From: Deltaproteobacteria bacterium
Lineage (GTDB): Bacteria; Bdellovibrionota_B; Oligoflexia; Oligoflexales; Bog-1112
Direction: 5' to 3'
Length of the DNA: 64,000 nucleotides
Assembly (NCBI GenBank): GCA_020635195.1
Contig: JACKAG010000003.1
Location: forward strand, 1 to 64,000
In this document: in pieces, positions 36,171 to 45,000 of the stretch
How positions within the stretch are numbered: position 1 is the first letter of the stretch
Layout of the letters: each line of letters begins with the position of its first letter
The notes under the pieces: generated by a model
The model's input: only the letters and a program-made list of their open reading frames with translations
Database searches by the model: none
What the model was told of the DNA's origin: nothing
Translations under genes and position numbers: made by a program

Positions 36171-37247
36171 TTATCGGCCCCTATGCTCTAGGATGGCCAG
36201 GTCCTCTGATTTTTCCTGTAAAAACGGAAGAGTCTTCGTACTGACATCCAGCAGCTCTTCAGCTACGGAACTGTCGGAGGAGGGCTGTTCCAGGCTGTCA
36301 TCTTCCGGAGCTTTTGTCAGAATTGCTTCCAGGAGTTCTGACAGAATGTCTGTCCAGGGAGAAGCTGAGGATTCTGTTCTTCCAGGAAGCTTTCGGATGC
36401 ACTGGTCTCCTGAAGCATATGAAGGATGTTCTGGAAGATTTCTATATTTTTGTCCTGCTGGTTTGTGTTGTAGTGGCATGATATTTTTTCGGATATGTTT
36501 TTCTGAAAGGCGGGATGGTTGATACAGATCAGATGATACGATTGAAAAACAGCATAAATATAACTTTCAGGAGCTTGCCGATCAGAACCGGTCTGACTGA
36601 GTTCGGATAGGATCTGCTCTCTGATTTTCTGACGAACTTTTTTACTGACAGGAAGTCTGATCTTTATTGCTCCGGTCTCTGCTTCCTTTCGGGAGAGGGG
36701 AAGTAAGTGAGGAATCGTTCTGAGTCGGATGGAGGCTTCACGGTGCCGTTCTTTTTTTGCTTTTCCTGAGAGAAAGCGTTTTACTTCTTTCTGGGTCTGC
36801 TTCTGACAGGCGCAGATGGCCAGGTAATTGCTCAGGGTCTTTTCGAAACTATCTTTGCTCCGGAGGATCATGGCCATATACCATGGGCGGCTTACTCTTC
36901 GGAGACGCTCGTCACCCTTTCCTTCGAGGATGTCCTGGGCTGCATGACAGATGAGATCGCGTTGTTTGTGGAAATAGATCGCGTTGTTTGTGGAAATAAT
37001 GGTAGCTTGTATTTTGCCACTGCGGGGAGATGGTCTGCTCAAAGGCCTTCTGATAGATTTCAGTATTAGAAATCAGAATATCCCACATGGTTTCATGATC
37101 TTCCGGTGATATATACGCAAAGATCAGGTCACAGTTGTCCTGGGGAATTTCGGAGAAAAGTTTTCTTTCTTCTGTCGATAGCAGATTGCTGGCAGAGATT
37201 TTTTGTATGAAAACACATGAAAAGAGGAATGCAACCATCATTTTCAT
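36171..37247 (-). pseudogene. frameshifted exported protein with F-box-like N-terminus
   Basis: Three overlapping minus-strand frames appear to form one gene. Frame 1 (37247 down to the duplication) encodes a signal peptide (MKMMVAFLFSCVFIQKISASN) and an F-box-like helix set, EIPQDNCDLIFAYISPEDH. A perfect 22-bp tandem duplication (36955-36998) shifts the frame; deleting one copy joins it to frame 2 (ending 36317), a basic helical region with PVSKKVRQKIREQI. Frame 3 (ending 36171) encodes an acidic tail (LTKAPEDDSLEQPSSD) and needs a second shift. F-box domains recruit ubiquitin ligase in eukaryotes; the match here is by pattern only. Confidence 0.6.
36955..36998. repeat. perfect 22-bp tandem duplication
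   Basis: Bases 36955-36976 are repeated exactly at 36977-36998. Since 22 is not a multiple of three, the duplication shifts the reading frame of the F-box-like gene. Confidence 0.93.
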
Positions 37248-37265
37248 CAGATCATAACCCTTATG

Positions 37266-38285
37266 TTAGTCAACATAGTCAGGTAAATTATCTGGCATTT
37301 GTTCGATATCATTGTCATCAAACGTTGCGATATGAAAGAGCGCATCCCCCTGATTGACCAGGGGGAGACGGTTTTCACCGATGATTACACCCTCCTTTTT
37401 TGCTTTGATTGCAGAGGTGTTTTCTCCGAAAACATCTGAAATCAGTCCGAGCTTTCCGTCCTGAGGAACAAAATCACCAAGAGATTTTCTGCTTCGGATG
37501 GAACCACTCTGATCTGCGCGGATCCAGTAACTTGACTGTGCAATAAACGCAGGTTTTGGTGTCCGGACTTCTCGGGCCATAGGAAGCATGCCTGCATGTC
37601 TCAGACAGCGAAGAATGCCTTTTTGTGCAAAGCGGATGACATTTTCATCATGTCGTAGTGCTTCTCCTCCTTCAAAAACAAGAACAGAAATACCATGGGC
37701 TTCTGCGCTATCCCGGACCGATCCATCCCGTGCTTTTGAGTTGATAATCACCGGGGCTCCGAATGCTGTTGCAAGATCTTCTGTCGCCTTATGATCCAGA
37801 CAAGCCCTGATCTGAGGAAGATTGGAGCGGTGGACTGCGGCAGAATGAAGATCAATCCCGAAGTGGGAGCGCAGAATAACCTGATTGAGAAATAAATGGG
37901 CCAGACGTGCAGAAAGAGAGCCCTTGTCGCTTCCGGGAAAAGAACGGTTCAGGTCGCGGCGGTCCGGAAGGTATCTTGATTTATTGTTGAAGCCAAACAC
38001 ATTCACAATCGGAATGCAGATCAGAGTGCCTCTGGCAATTCTCAGGTTTTTACTGTGAAGAAGGCGCCGGATGATTTCAACTCCGATGACTTCGTCTCCG
38101 TGAATCGCCCCGCTCAGAAAAAAAACCGGCCCTGGCTTTTTTCCCCGGATCACACAGACGGGCAGGGAGAGGGCCGTATAATCGTAAAGACGCCCGATGG
38201 TCAGCTCAAAGTAATGTGTTCTTCCCCGGCGAATCTTCTGATCGCCGATTTCAAAGATCTCCGGATCATTATACTGTTCATGCAT
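37266..38285 (-). CDS. M14/aspartoacylase-family zinc carboxypeptidase-like protein
   Basis: The product has 339 residues of the succinylglutamate desuccinylase/aspartoacylase family. Zinc ligands and catalytic residues are in SGAIHGDE (His and Glu), GIDLHS (His) and VFEGGE (Glu), with DLNRSFPG for substrate binding. A C-terminal beta domain (VFGENTSAIKAKKEGVIIG) resembles the biotinyl-like end of this family. It lies 10 bases after rimK on the same strand; this trio of protease, RimK and aspartoacylase is recurrent in bacteria. Likely removes or trims amino-acid tags added by RimK, which is inference. Confidence 0.88.
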   Translation of the reverse strand: MHEQYNDPEIFEIGDQKIRRGRTHYFELTIGRLYDYTALSLPVCVIRGKKPGPVFFLSGAIHGDEVIGVEIIRRLLHSKNLRIARGTLICIPIVNVFGFNNKSRYLPDRRDLNRSFPGSDKGSLSARLAHLFLNQVILRSHFGIDLHSAAVHRSNLPQIRACLDHKATEDLATAFGAPVIINSKARDGSVRDSAEAHGISVLVFEGGEALRHDENVIRFAQKGILRCLRHAGMLPMAREVRTPKPAFIAQSSYWIRADQSGSIRSRKSLGDFVPQDGKLGLISDVFGENTSAIKAKKEGVIIGENRLPLVNQGDALFHIATFDDNDIEQMPDNLPDYVD

Positions 38286-38295
38286 ACGCAGCTTT

Positions 38296-39210
38296 CTATT
38301 TTTCGATCAGGTCGCGTTTGTTGCCTTTCTTCGCATGCTTCTCAATATGTCTGATAATATGCGTTGCGACATCTATCCCGCTTGTTTTCTCAATTCCTTC
38401 TAAGCCGGGAGAGGAGTTGACCTCCATAATCACCGGGCCCCGGTTTGAGCGAAGAAGGTCGACACCTGCAACTCCAAGACCGAGAGCTCCCACTGCTTTA
38501 ACGGCAGCCGCTCTTTCTTCTGGTGTGATTTTAACTTTATGTCCGCTTCCGCCCCTGTGAAGGTTGGATCGGAACTCTCCTTCAGCTCCCTGGCGCATCA
38601 TGCTGGCCACGACACGATCTCCGACAACAAGACAGCGGATGTCAGCGCCTTTAGCTTCTTTTACGAATTCCTGAACCAGAATGTTGGCATCCAGTCCACG
38701 AAAGGCCTCGATAACAGATTCTGCCGCTTTTCTGGTTTCAGCCAGAACGACACCAATTCCCTGAGTGCCTTCCAGCAGTTTAATCACTAAAGGGGCTCCC
38801 CCGGCAATATTGATCAGTCCGCTGATATCTTTGGTTGAGTGAGCGCAGCCTGTTACGGGTAATCCCAGCCCTTTGCGGGCCAACAGCTGGAGGCAGCGGA
38901 GCTTGTCGCGTGATCGGGAGATGGCCTGGGAGCGGTTTAATGTATAGGTTCCCATCATTTCAAACTGACGGATGATGGCATTTCCGTAAAATGTGTTAGA
39001 CGCCCCGATTCTGGGAATGATTGCATCGACATCTGTCAGCTCTTGTCCGCCAAAGACGATTGTGGGCTTTTCTGATGTGATGTTAATATAACAACGAAGG
39101 TAATCAACAACACGGACGTTGTGGCCTCTGGCCTGAGCAGCCTCACACAATCTTTTCGTCGAGTAGAGTTTTTGCCCGCGGGACAGGACGACTATGTTCA
39201 TAGGATTCAT
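38296..39210 (-). CDS. rimK: RimK-family ATP-grasp glutamate ligase
   Basis: The product has 304 residues. The N-terminal RimK domain (NIVVLSRGQKLYSTKRL) is followed by the ATP-grasp domain: LVIKLLEGTQGIGV, the ADP-binding LVQEFVKEAKGADIR and the metal-binding MEVNSSPGLEGIE. RimK adds glutamates to the C-terminus of ribosomal protein S6 and makes poly-alpha-glutamate. The start overlaps the stop of the upstream protease gene in ATGA (39207-39210), so they are coupled. Length is normal. Confidence 0.95.
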   Translation of the reverse strand: MNPMNIVVLSRGQKLYSTKRLCEAAQARGHNVRVVDYLRCYINITSEKPTIVFGGQELTDVDAIIPRIGASNTFYGNAIIRQFEMMGTYTLNRSQAISRSRDKLRCLQLLARKGLGLPVTGCAHSTKDISGLINIAGGAPLVIKLLEGTQGIGVVLAETRKAAESVIEAFRGLDANILVQEFVKEAKGADIRCLVVGDRVVASMMRQGAEGEFRSNLHRGGSGHKVKITPEERAAAVKAVGALGLGVAGVDLLRSNRGPVIMEVNSSPGLEGIEKTSGIDVATHIIRHIEKHAKKGNKRDLIEK

Positions 39211-39662
39211 TTTCTGACACCTTTTTTACCAAGCAGATAAGATTTTCCAGGGTTGATCAGGAGTTGGTTGCGGACTGCCTGACGCCCCAGTAACATCCGG
39301 AAGCCCATCTCACTGCGATTGATCAGAGTCAGTTCGATCTCCCAGGTCAGAGAGCCGATGCGCAGTGGTGTGCAGATGACAGGTCGTAGTGTTGTTTTGC
39401 CGCCGGAATCCCGGACTCTTCGCTTTTCCAGCAGCCTGGCACTGGTCTCTATAATTTCGGAGTCATCTCTCTGGAATGGATGGATCGCGAAGTGTACATA
39501 GATCTGTCCTGATCGCCGATAATATTCGAGATTAAAGGCATGAAGAGAGGATGTCCGGGCTCCTGTGTCGACTTTAACCTTGATTTGTTCAACGCCTAAT
39601 CTGGGCAGAGAAACCCATTCCCGCCATCCTATTGTCGGGAGGGCTGTTGTCTGTCGCACCAT
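39207..39662 (-). CDS. RimK-linked retropepsin-like aspartic protease (DUF785/RimB)
   Basis: The product has 151 residues. The N-terminal GWREWVSLPRLGVEQIKVKVDTGARTSSLHAF (seen in part as KVDTGARTSSLH) carries the DTGA aspartic-protease triad of the family, and the C-terminal MLLGRQAVRN is characteristic. In Pseudomonas this type of protease, RimB, modulates RimK. It is the first gene of a three-gene unit with rimK and the M14-like gene. Cytoplasmic, no signal peptide. Confidence 0.9.
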   Translation of the reverse strand: MVRQTTALPTIGWREWVSLPRLGVEQIKVKVDTGARTSSLHAFNLEYYRRSGQIYVHFAIHPFQRDDSEIIETSARLLEKRRVRDSGGKTTLRPVICTPLRIGSLTWEIELTLINRSEMGFRMLLGRQAVRNQLLINPGKSYLLGKKGVRK

Positions 39663-39712
39663 ATGATGACCTTAATGGGTAGTGGTATGTGAGGAGGTCG
39701 ATCACCCACCTC

Positions 39713-40786
39713 TTATGAAGGCTGAGCCAGAGAAGCAGCCCGCCTTTTCAGGCTGTAGCCAAGTTTTCTGCCATGATCAAGAATTTTTTTATGATCCGTG
39801 GGAATCTCCCCGCCGGCCTTACTGATCACTTCATCGCTGGTGGGCAGGTCCAGATCATCCGCTCCATAGCGTAACCCGTGCAGAGCGACTTCATGCCTTG
39901 TCAGGACAGAAGTCCTGATATGCTTGAAATTATCCAGAAAAATCCGGCAGATTGCAAGCCATCTGAGGTAGTCCTGATCAGAAATTTCCTGGCCGCCAAA
40001 GCTGGTATTCCATGGTTTGTAGGTCCAGCAGAGGAAGCTTGGCATCTTCTTCCACAGATCCTGAAAATGGCGCAGGCGTTCAAGGTGCTCAAAACGCTCG
40101 CGAGGACTTTCGTCCATGCCAATCATCATGGTTGCGGTTGAACCAATTCCCTGGCGGATCACCGCGGCCTGTGCCTGAAAGTAATCATCCACGGTGTATT
40201 TGCCCGGGCTGTGTCTTAGGCGGAATGAGGGACTCAGAACCTCTGCCCCTCCTCCTGGTATCCAGGCTGTCCCTGAAGCTTTCAGGTAGGCGGCTCCTTC
40301 TTCATAAGGAACTTTGCTGAGCTTGCAGTAAAACATAAACTCCGGAATGGTCATTTCATATAACACCATATCAGGAAAGCGCCGACGCACTTCTCCGAAG
40401 ACTTCCCGGTATGTCGCCAGAGATAGTTTTGGATTAAACCCTCCGTTGAATCCGATATAACCATCACCTCCCTGATGGAAGATTTCAACACTCCGGACCA
40501 GCTCTTCTGCTGTCAGTGTGTAGGTCCCTTCCTGGTGAGGGAGGCGATAAAACGCACAAAAATCACATTTTGCAATGCAGATGTTGGTGAAGTTGATGAT
40601 GCACATCCTGGTCCAGGATGCCTCTTTTTCCGGATGGAAGCGGGACCGGACGATAAGGGCGAGCTCCTGAAGCTGTTCATCACTCGCCCGCTGATAAAGA
40701 AGCTCTGCCTCCTGGAGGCTGATCCGTCTTCCCTGCGTGACTTTATTCCTGAGCGGAGTAAAAATCTGCTCTTCTATCATCTCCAT
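39713..40786 (-). CDS. mqnC: cyclic dehypoxanthinyl futalosine synthase (MqnC)
   Basis: The product has about 357 residues from ATG 40786 (GGGAG seven bases upstream); the open frame extends to 40840. The radical SAM motif is C-IAK-C-DF-C within NFTNICIAKCDFCAFYR, and IGFNGGFNPKL and GLRYGADDLD are typical of MqnC/CofH enzymes. It cyclises dehypoxanthine futalosine in the alternative menaquinone pathway, so the organism probably makes menaquinone by this route. CofH is an alternative, but F420-related genes are absent. It lies next to the RimK trio and a lipoprotein, without obvious operon. Confidence 0.87.
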   Translation of the reverse strand: MEMIEEQIFTPLRNKVTQGRRISLQEAELLYQRASDEQLQELALIVRSRFHPEKEASWTRMCIINFTNICIAKCDFCAFYRLPHQEGTYTLTAEELVRSVEIFHQGGDGYIGFNGGFNPKLSLATYREVFGEVRRRFPDMVLYEMTIPEFMFYCKLSKVPYEEGAAYLKASGTAWIPGGGAEVLSPSFRLRHSPGKYTVDDYFQAQAAVIRQGIGSTATMMIGMDESPRERFEHLERLRHFQDLWKKMPSFLCWTYKPWNTSFGGQEISDQDYLRWLAICRIFLDNFKHIRTSVLTRHEVALHGLRYGADDLDLPTSDEVISKAGGEIPTDHKKILDHGRKLGYSLKRRAASLAQPS

Positions 40787-40806
40787 AGCAAGGCTCCCGG
40801 ATGGTG

Positions 40807-41574
40807 TTATGGCTGATAATACAGGAGAGGTCCTGCACATACAGGATCTTTTTCTGCGCAGCCTCTGATATCGCCGCTGGCGATAAACTCCCGGATAAGT
40901 TTTTCCTGGAGTTTCGCATCATTATTGCAGACATGATAAGAATCAAGTGGGAAAGACACATGATGCAGAGCTTCCCCAAATGCCTGTTTCCAGCTTTGTT
41001 CTTTATCAAAGCTGCACCTGCTTAGCAAATCAGGATCAAATTTTCCGGATCTGATCTGTCCTGCTATGTCAGCCTTTTCTGTACAGGAGATTTGTTCCTT
41101 CGTCTTTTCTCCCAGAGCGCTGAAAATTTCTTTCGACTCATTACTTAACAGCTCCATTGAGAAATAACTTCCTGGGCACTGACAGGAGCGGTAGGCGTCC
41201 ATTAGTTTGCGGGCAGAACTTTCATCTGCCGAAAATGAGAGGGTTTTGATTTTCTGTAGCACCTGTATTCCTTTCACAATCTTATCAGGGCCGGTTCCAT
41301 GATTATTCTGGGCGAAGGTTTCACTATAGCCCTGGCTGCTCTGACAGCGGATGTCGAGTTCGGTCGTTGTATGAGGAGGCCAGAACATCGCGACTCTTTT
41401 GGGATATTCCTGAAATGAATCCTTCTGATAAAAGTGAAAGGCAAGGCGACACTCGCCAGTATCACTGAATTCTTCAAGGGCAGGCTTCTCACAGGCAGAG
41501 ATGATGACTGTCAGCAGGACAGACAGAGTCCGGTATTGTCCGAAAAATTGTGTAAAAAGATGTTTCACCACCAA
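40807..41574 (-). CDS. cysteine-rich lipoprotein of unknown function
   Basis: The product has 255 residues. A lipoprotein signal (YRTLSVLLTVIISAC) ends in a lipobox Cys. The mature part has around nine cysteines in scattered pairs (SCQCPGSYF, SCTEKADIAG, RCSFDKE, GCAEKDPVC), which suggests several disulfides in the periplasm. The TTG at 41574 or GTG three bases later is the start, with AGGAGG upstream. No recognised family. Lies just upstream of mqnC on the same strand, with 20 bases between stop and the MqnC start. Confidence 0.65.
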   Translation of the reverse strand: MVVKHLFTQFFGQYRTLSVLLTVIISACEKPALEEFSDTGECRLAFHFYQKDSFQEYPKRVAMFWPPHTTTELDIRCQSSQGYSETFAQNNHGTGPDKIVKGIQVLQKIKTLSFSADESSARKLMDAYRSCQCPGSYFSMELLSNESKEIFSALGEKTKEQISCTEKADIAGQIRSGKFDPDLLSRCSFDKEQSWKQAFGEALHHVSFPLDSYHVCNNDAKLQEKLIREFIASGDIRGCAEKDPVCAGPLLYYQP

Positions 41575-41688
41575 GGGAGCCTCCTGTTCGTCTCATCAGT
41601 TAGAGTACAGACCTCAGCCGCTTATGGAAGCTGCGGGGGTCGTGTGCGAAAGGCACGAGCTATGACTATGATCATAAAGGAGCTGTCG

Positions 41689-41793
41689 ATGATCTGTCAG
41701 CTTTGGCAGGAGAGGCAGCCCGATGCCTCTCTGCAAGCTGTCATGGCAAGTTGCTATCAGCCCCGGGATCTCCGGAGTCGTTTTTGTCTTTAA
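41689..41793 (+). CDS. possible 34-residue small protein
   Basis: ATG 41689 opens a 34-codon frame (MICQLWQERQPDAS...) preceded by AAAGGAG six bases before it, a consensus ribosome-binding site. It stops at TAA 41791-41793, just before an AT-rich run. Codons look non-random, but no homologue is known to me. It lies in the gap between the divergent lipoprotein genes; this makes it a candidate only. Confidence 0.35.
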   Translation: MICQLWQERQPDASLQAVMASCYQPRDLRSRFCL

Positions 41794-42057
41794 TTTTTTG
41801 AAATAAAAGAATTTATATCGAATTTTAAACAAAATTAACATTTTGCCGATCCTGGATTCTGAGCTTTGGGAGGATCTTATACGTTGTGACAGCGATCTGA
41901 ATATCGCTTTTGAATCATGTGACTATTGTCTCGGCCGCGGTCTGTCTGGTCGTGCGCTGGTCCTGTTTTTATGTCGGGCGGGAGTATGTCATTGAAATCA
42001 AATACAGAAGTTTCGGGAAAGCATGGCCGCTATTCAGGCCGGGATCTTTTCTGTTGC
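41794..42057. other. promoter region of the RCC1 lipoprotein gene
   Basis: AT-rich between 41780 and 41845, followed by a frame that runs open into the RCC1 gene from TTG 41926 without a convincing ribosome-binding site. No other feature was found. Confidence 0.3.
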
Positions 42058-45000
42058 ATGGATTCTGAAAATGACATGGGTCGTTTGCGACTGAGGATAT
42101 ATCTGGCTTCCATAGCCATGGTCTTTTTCAATGCCTGTGGGATACAGCTGTTTGAACCAGGGTCTTCTGTCAGCAGTCATGGAGCAAACCCATATTTTGC
42201 CAGCAAGCTGGGAACATCTGTTTCCGATAAAAATCTGAGCGCTGTTGTGAAAGTACAGGCTCTGGCAATTGGTAACGAGGCCATTTCGAAGCTGGCTGTT
42301 GATCTGAGTCTTGCCGGAATGAGGCAGGATCAGATTGATGTGGTAACAGAAAGCGCCCGGGTGGATCTGAAGGCACAGGTCGGGAATCTGGCTTTGCCGG
42401 ACAGTAGTTTTGCTCTGACAGGTGATACGGAAGATCAGAGTTTTGATCCGGTCTCCATTGCCATGCCTTTTGTGATATCCGGCTCTATGAAGGCCCTCAG
42501 CCTGAGTCAGGCTGGTGTTTCAGATGCCAGTGCGAAATCTGGTGTTGCAGCTGTCATTCTGGAAAGTTCTTTCAGTTCTCTGAATGGAAACGTCTCTCAT
42601 TTTGACAGCAGTGCTCTGAAAGCACTGAGTAAAAGTATGGCAGGGCAGGCTGTTGAAAGTCTGGGGGGAGCTGGTTTTGATCAGAGCGCAGCGGCGGATG
42701 CCGGTTTTGCGGTAACTTCCGGGGCCATTGCAGCTCTCCGGAAAGCAGGGATTGCAGATGAAATGACAGCGGATATTGCCGGTTCGATTGTTTCAGGAGC
42801 TGTCAGCAAACTTTCGACTCTCGACTGGGGGAGTCCATCTGATGCTGCTGCCGCAGCGCAGCATGCAAAGCTTCTTTCTGGTGTCATTGCAAAAATATCT
42901 GAAGGTGCGGTCTCCTCTCTGAGAAAAGCGACAAGCAGCGATGAAAAAAGTCTGGAAGCACTTAGCTCAATTGTCGGATCAGCAATGGAAGGAATTGGCT
43001 CCATGAAATCTGCCCGGCCAGAGATTCAGCTGGATCTTCAGGATGCGATCTCCTCTGTTTCGCGGGGAGTGGTGGGGCGTCTGAAGGATGCAGAACTGAC
43101 AGGCTCTGGGCTCGGAAGTGCCATGAGCCATATCACCAGCTCTATGGTGGGCTCTCTGGAAAAGAGTGGTATGGCGAAAGAAGATCTCTCAAAAGGGATT
43201 GCTTCTGTCTGCTCCGGTTCCATCAGCGGGCTGTCTGCTACAGGTCTGAGTGAGCAGGATATTCAGAGTTCTGGCGCTATAGGTCAGGTTATGGAGGGGA
43301 GTCTCTCCAGCATGGGGCTTCTCAGTTTGTCTGAACTGGATCGGGCCGGAGCGATGACTCTGGTGGTGGAAGAAGCGATTGCCAGTATTGATGATGCGGG
43401 GATCTCCGATCAGAGCCTTAAAAGTGAAGCCGTGAGTCATGTGCTTTCTGGTACGGTTAAGAGTTTTGCAAAAGCAGGGCTGAGCTCCGGATCTGCGGTG
43501 GCTGTTGCGGTTAAGAATATGACGAAGGGGGCAACTAACGGACTGAGTGCAGCAGGAGTTGCAGCAGATCAGATCAATGATTATTCCGCAAATATTGCAA
43601 AAGAAAGCATCGGTCTTCTTGTCAGAAACAAGGTCACACAGGGCAGTGACTCTTTGCAGAGTCTTGTCGGAGAGGTGACAAAGGGTGTGATGGAAGGGAT
43701 CGGTGCTTTTAATCAGAAAGGTGCTTTGACAGGAGGGATACAGAGTGGTCTGAGTCTTGTGATTGGCAAGGCTATGGAAGCGATTACGGATATCAGCAAA
43801 GATGCGTCCCTGGAAAGTAATCTTGGACTGAATGATCTGGCCACGATGTCGGTGCGGATTGCTTCCGGAGCAACAGGGGGTCTGGCATTGAGCGGGGTGG
43901 AATCGGCCACCATTGTCAGTTTTCAGGATGATATTTCATCTCAGATTTCAAAGGATCTGGCTCTTCAGGGGCTTGGTGAGAGTGAGCTGACGTTGCTGAA
44001 TTCGCAAATTTCAGGAGTGGTCAGTTCGGCGGTTGCCATTGCAGACGCGGTTGAGCTGGGTGCTGCTTCTTATCCGGAGTGCCTGTCTGCCTGGCCAGAT
44101 TCTGATACAAATGAAATTTTTTATGACAAAGCCAGATATCTGCCTGACCCTGTTTTGTGTCGGGCGCGTCTGGCTGATCCCTGCCCTCTTCCAAGGGGTG
44201 CAGATCAGTACACGGTTAGCTGGATTCATAGCACAATCCCGTTAGCGGCGACTGAGACGAATGATCTGAAGCTGTGTGAAATGCTGCGGACGATGGACGA
44301 AGAGATTTTGCCGGGATCTTTCTGGCTGGAGCTTAAGTCTCCTGTTGTGACAAGTGGCACCTTTGATGTCTCATGGACCCCTTCAGCAGGTGCAGTTCTT
44401 TATCATGTCATTGTAGCCAGTGATGCCGCCTGCACTCAGCCTGTGAAATCTTATTCCGGAACTGCTTATGGATTCTCGGTTACAGGGTTGACTGACGGGA
44501 TATATTATCTTTGCGGAAAATCTGAAAACTCTTTTCAGAAGATTTTTTATGCAGAAAATTCCGGAACAAGTCTTGTCGTTGATTCCAGTGCCCCTGCCAG
44601 CGACAGTTTGTTTTTCTCGATCAATAACGGAGAATCCGTGACAAATTCTCTGTCAGTCTCTTTATATTTTGGGGCTCCATCTGATACAGAAGTATATGTT
44701 ACAGACGATCCTTCTTGTCAGAATGGAGGTGTATGGGAATCTGTTCCGGCGACGAAAGCATGGACTCTATGGTATGCCAATAGCTACAATTATATATATG
44801 CGAAATTTCGTGACAGCGCTTTGAATGAATCGACTTGTATGAGCGCTACCATCCTGCATGATGATTCGACACAGTCGAATTCTGGAGAGGGGTTATCGAT
44901 TGGTTCGGGTGTTTATACGACCTTGTATTATGTGACTTTGTATCCGACATCAGCCAGTGCGTCAGAAATGTACATTACCAATGATGCTGCTTGTGATACC

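Noticed and set aside
36193..36522. Plus-strand ORF opposite the F-box-like gene tail
   Set aside because: It overlaps better-supported minus-strand frames and lacks a ribosome-binding site or family motif.
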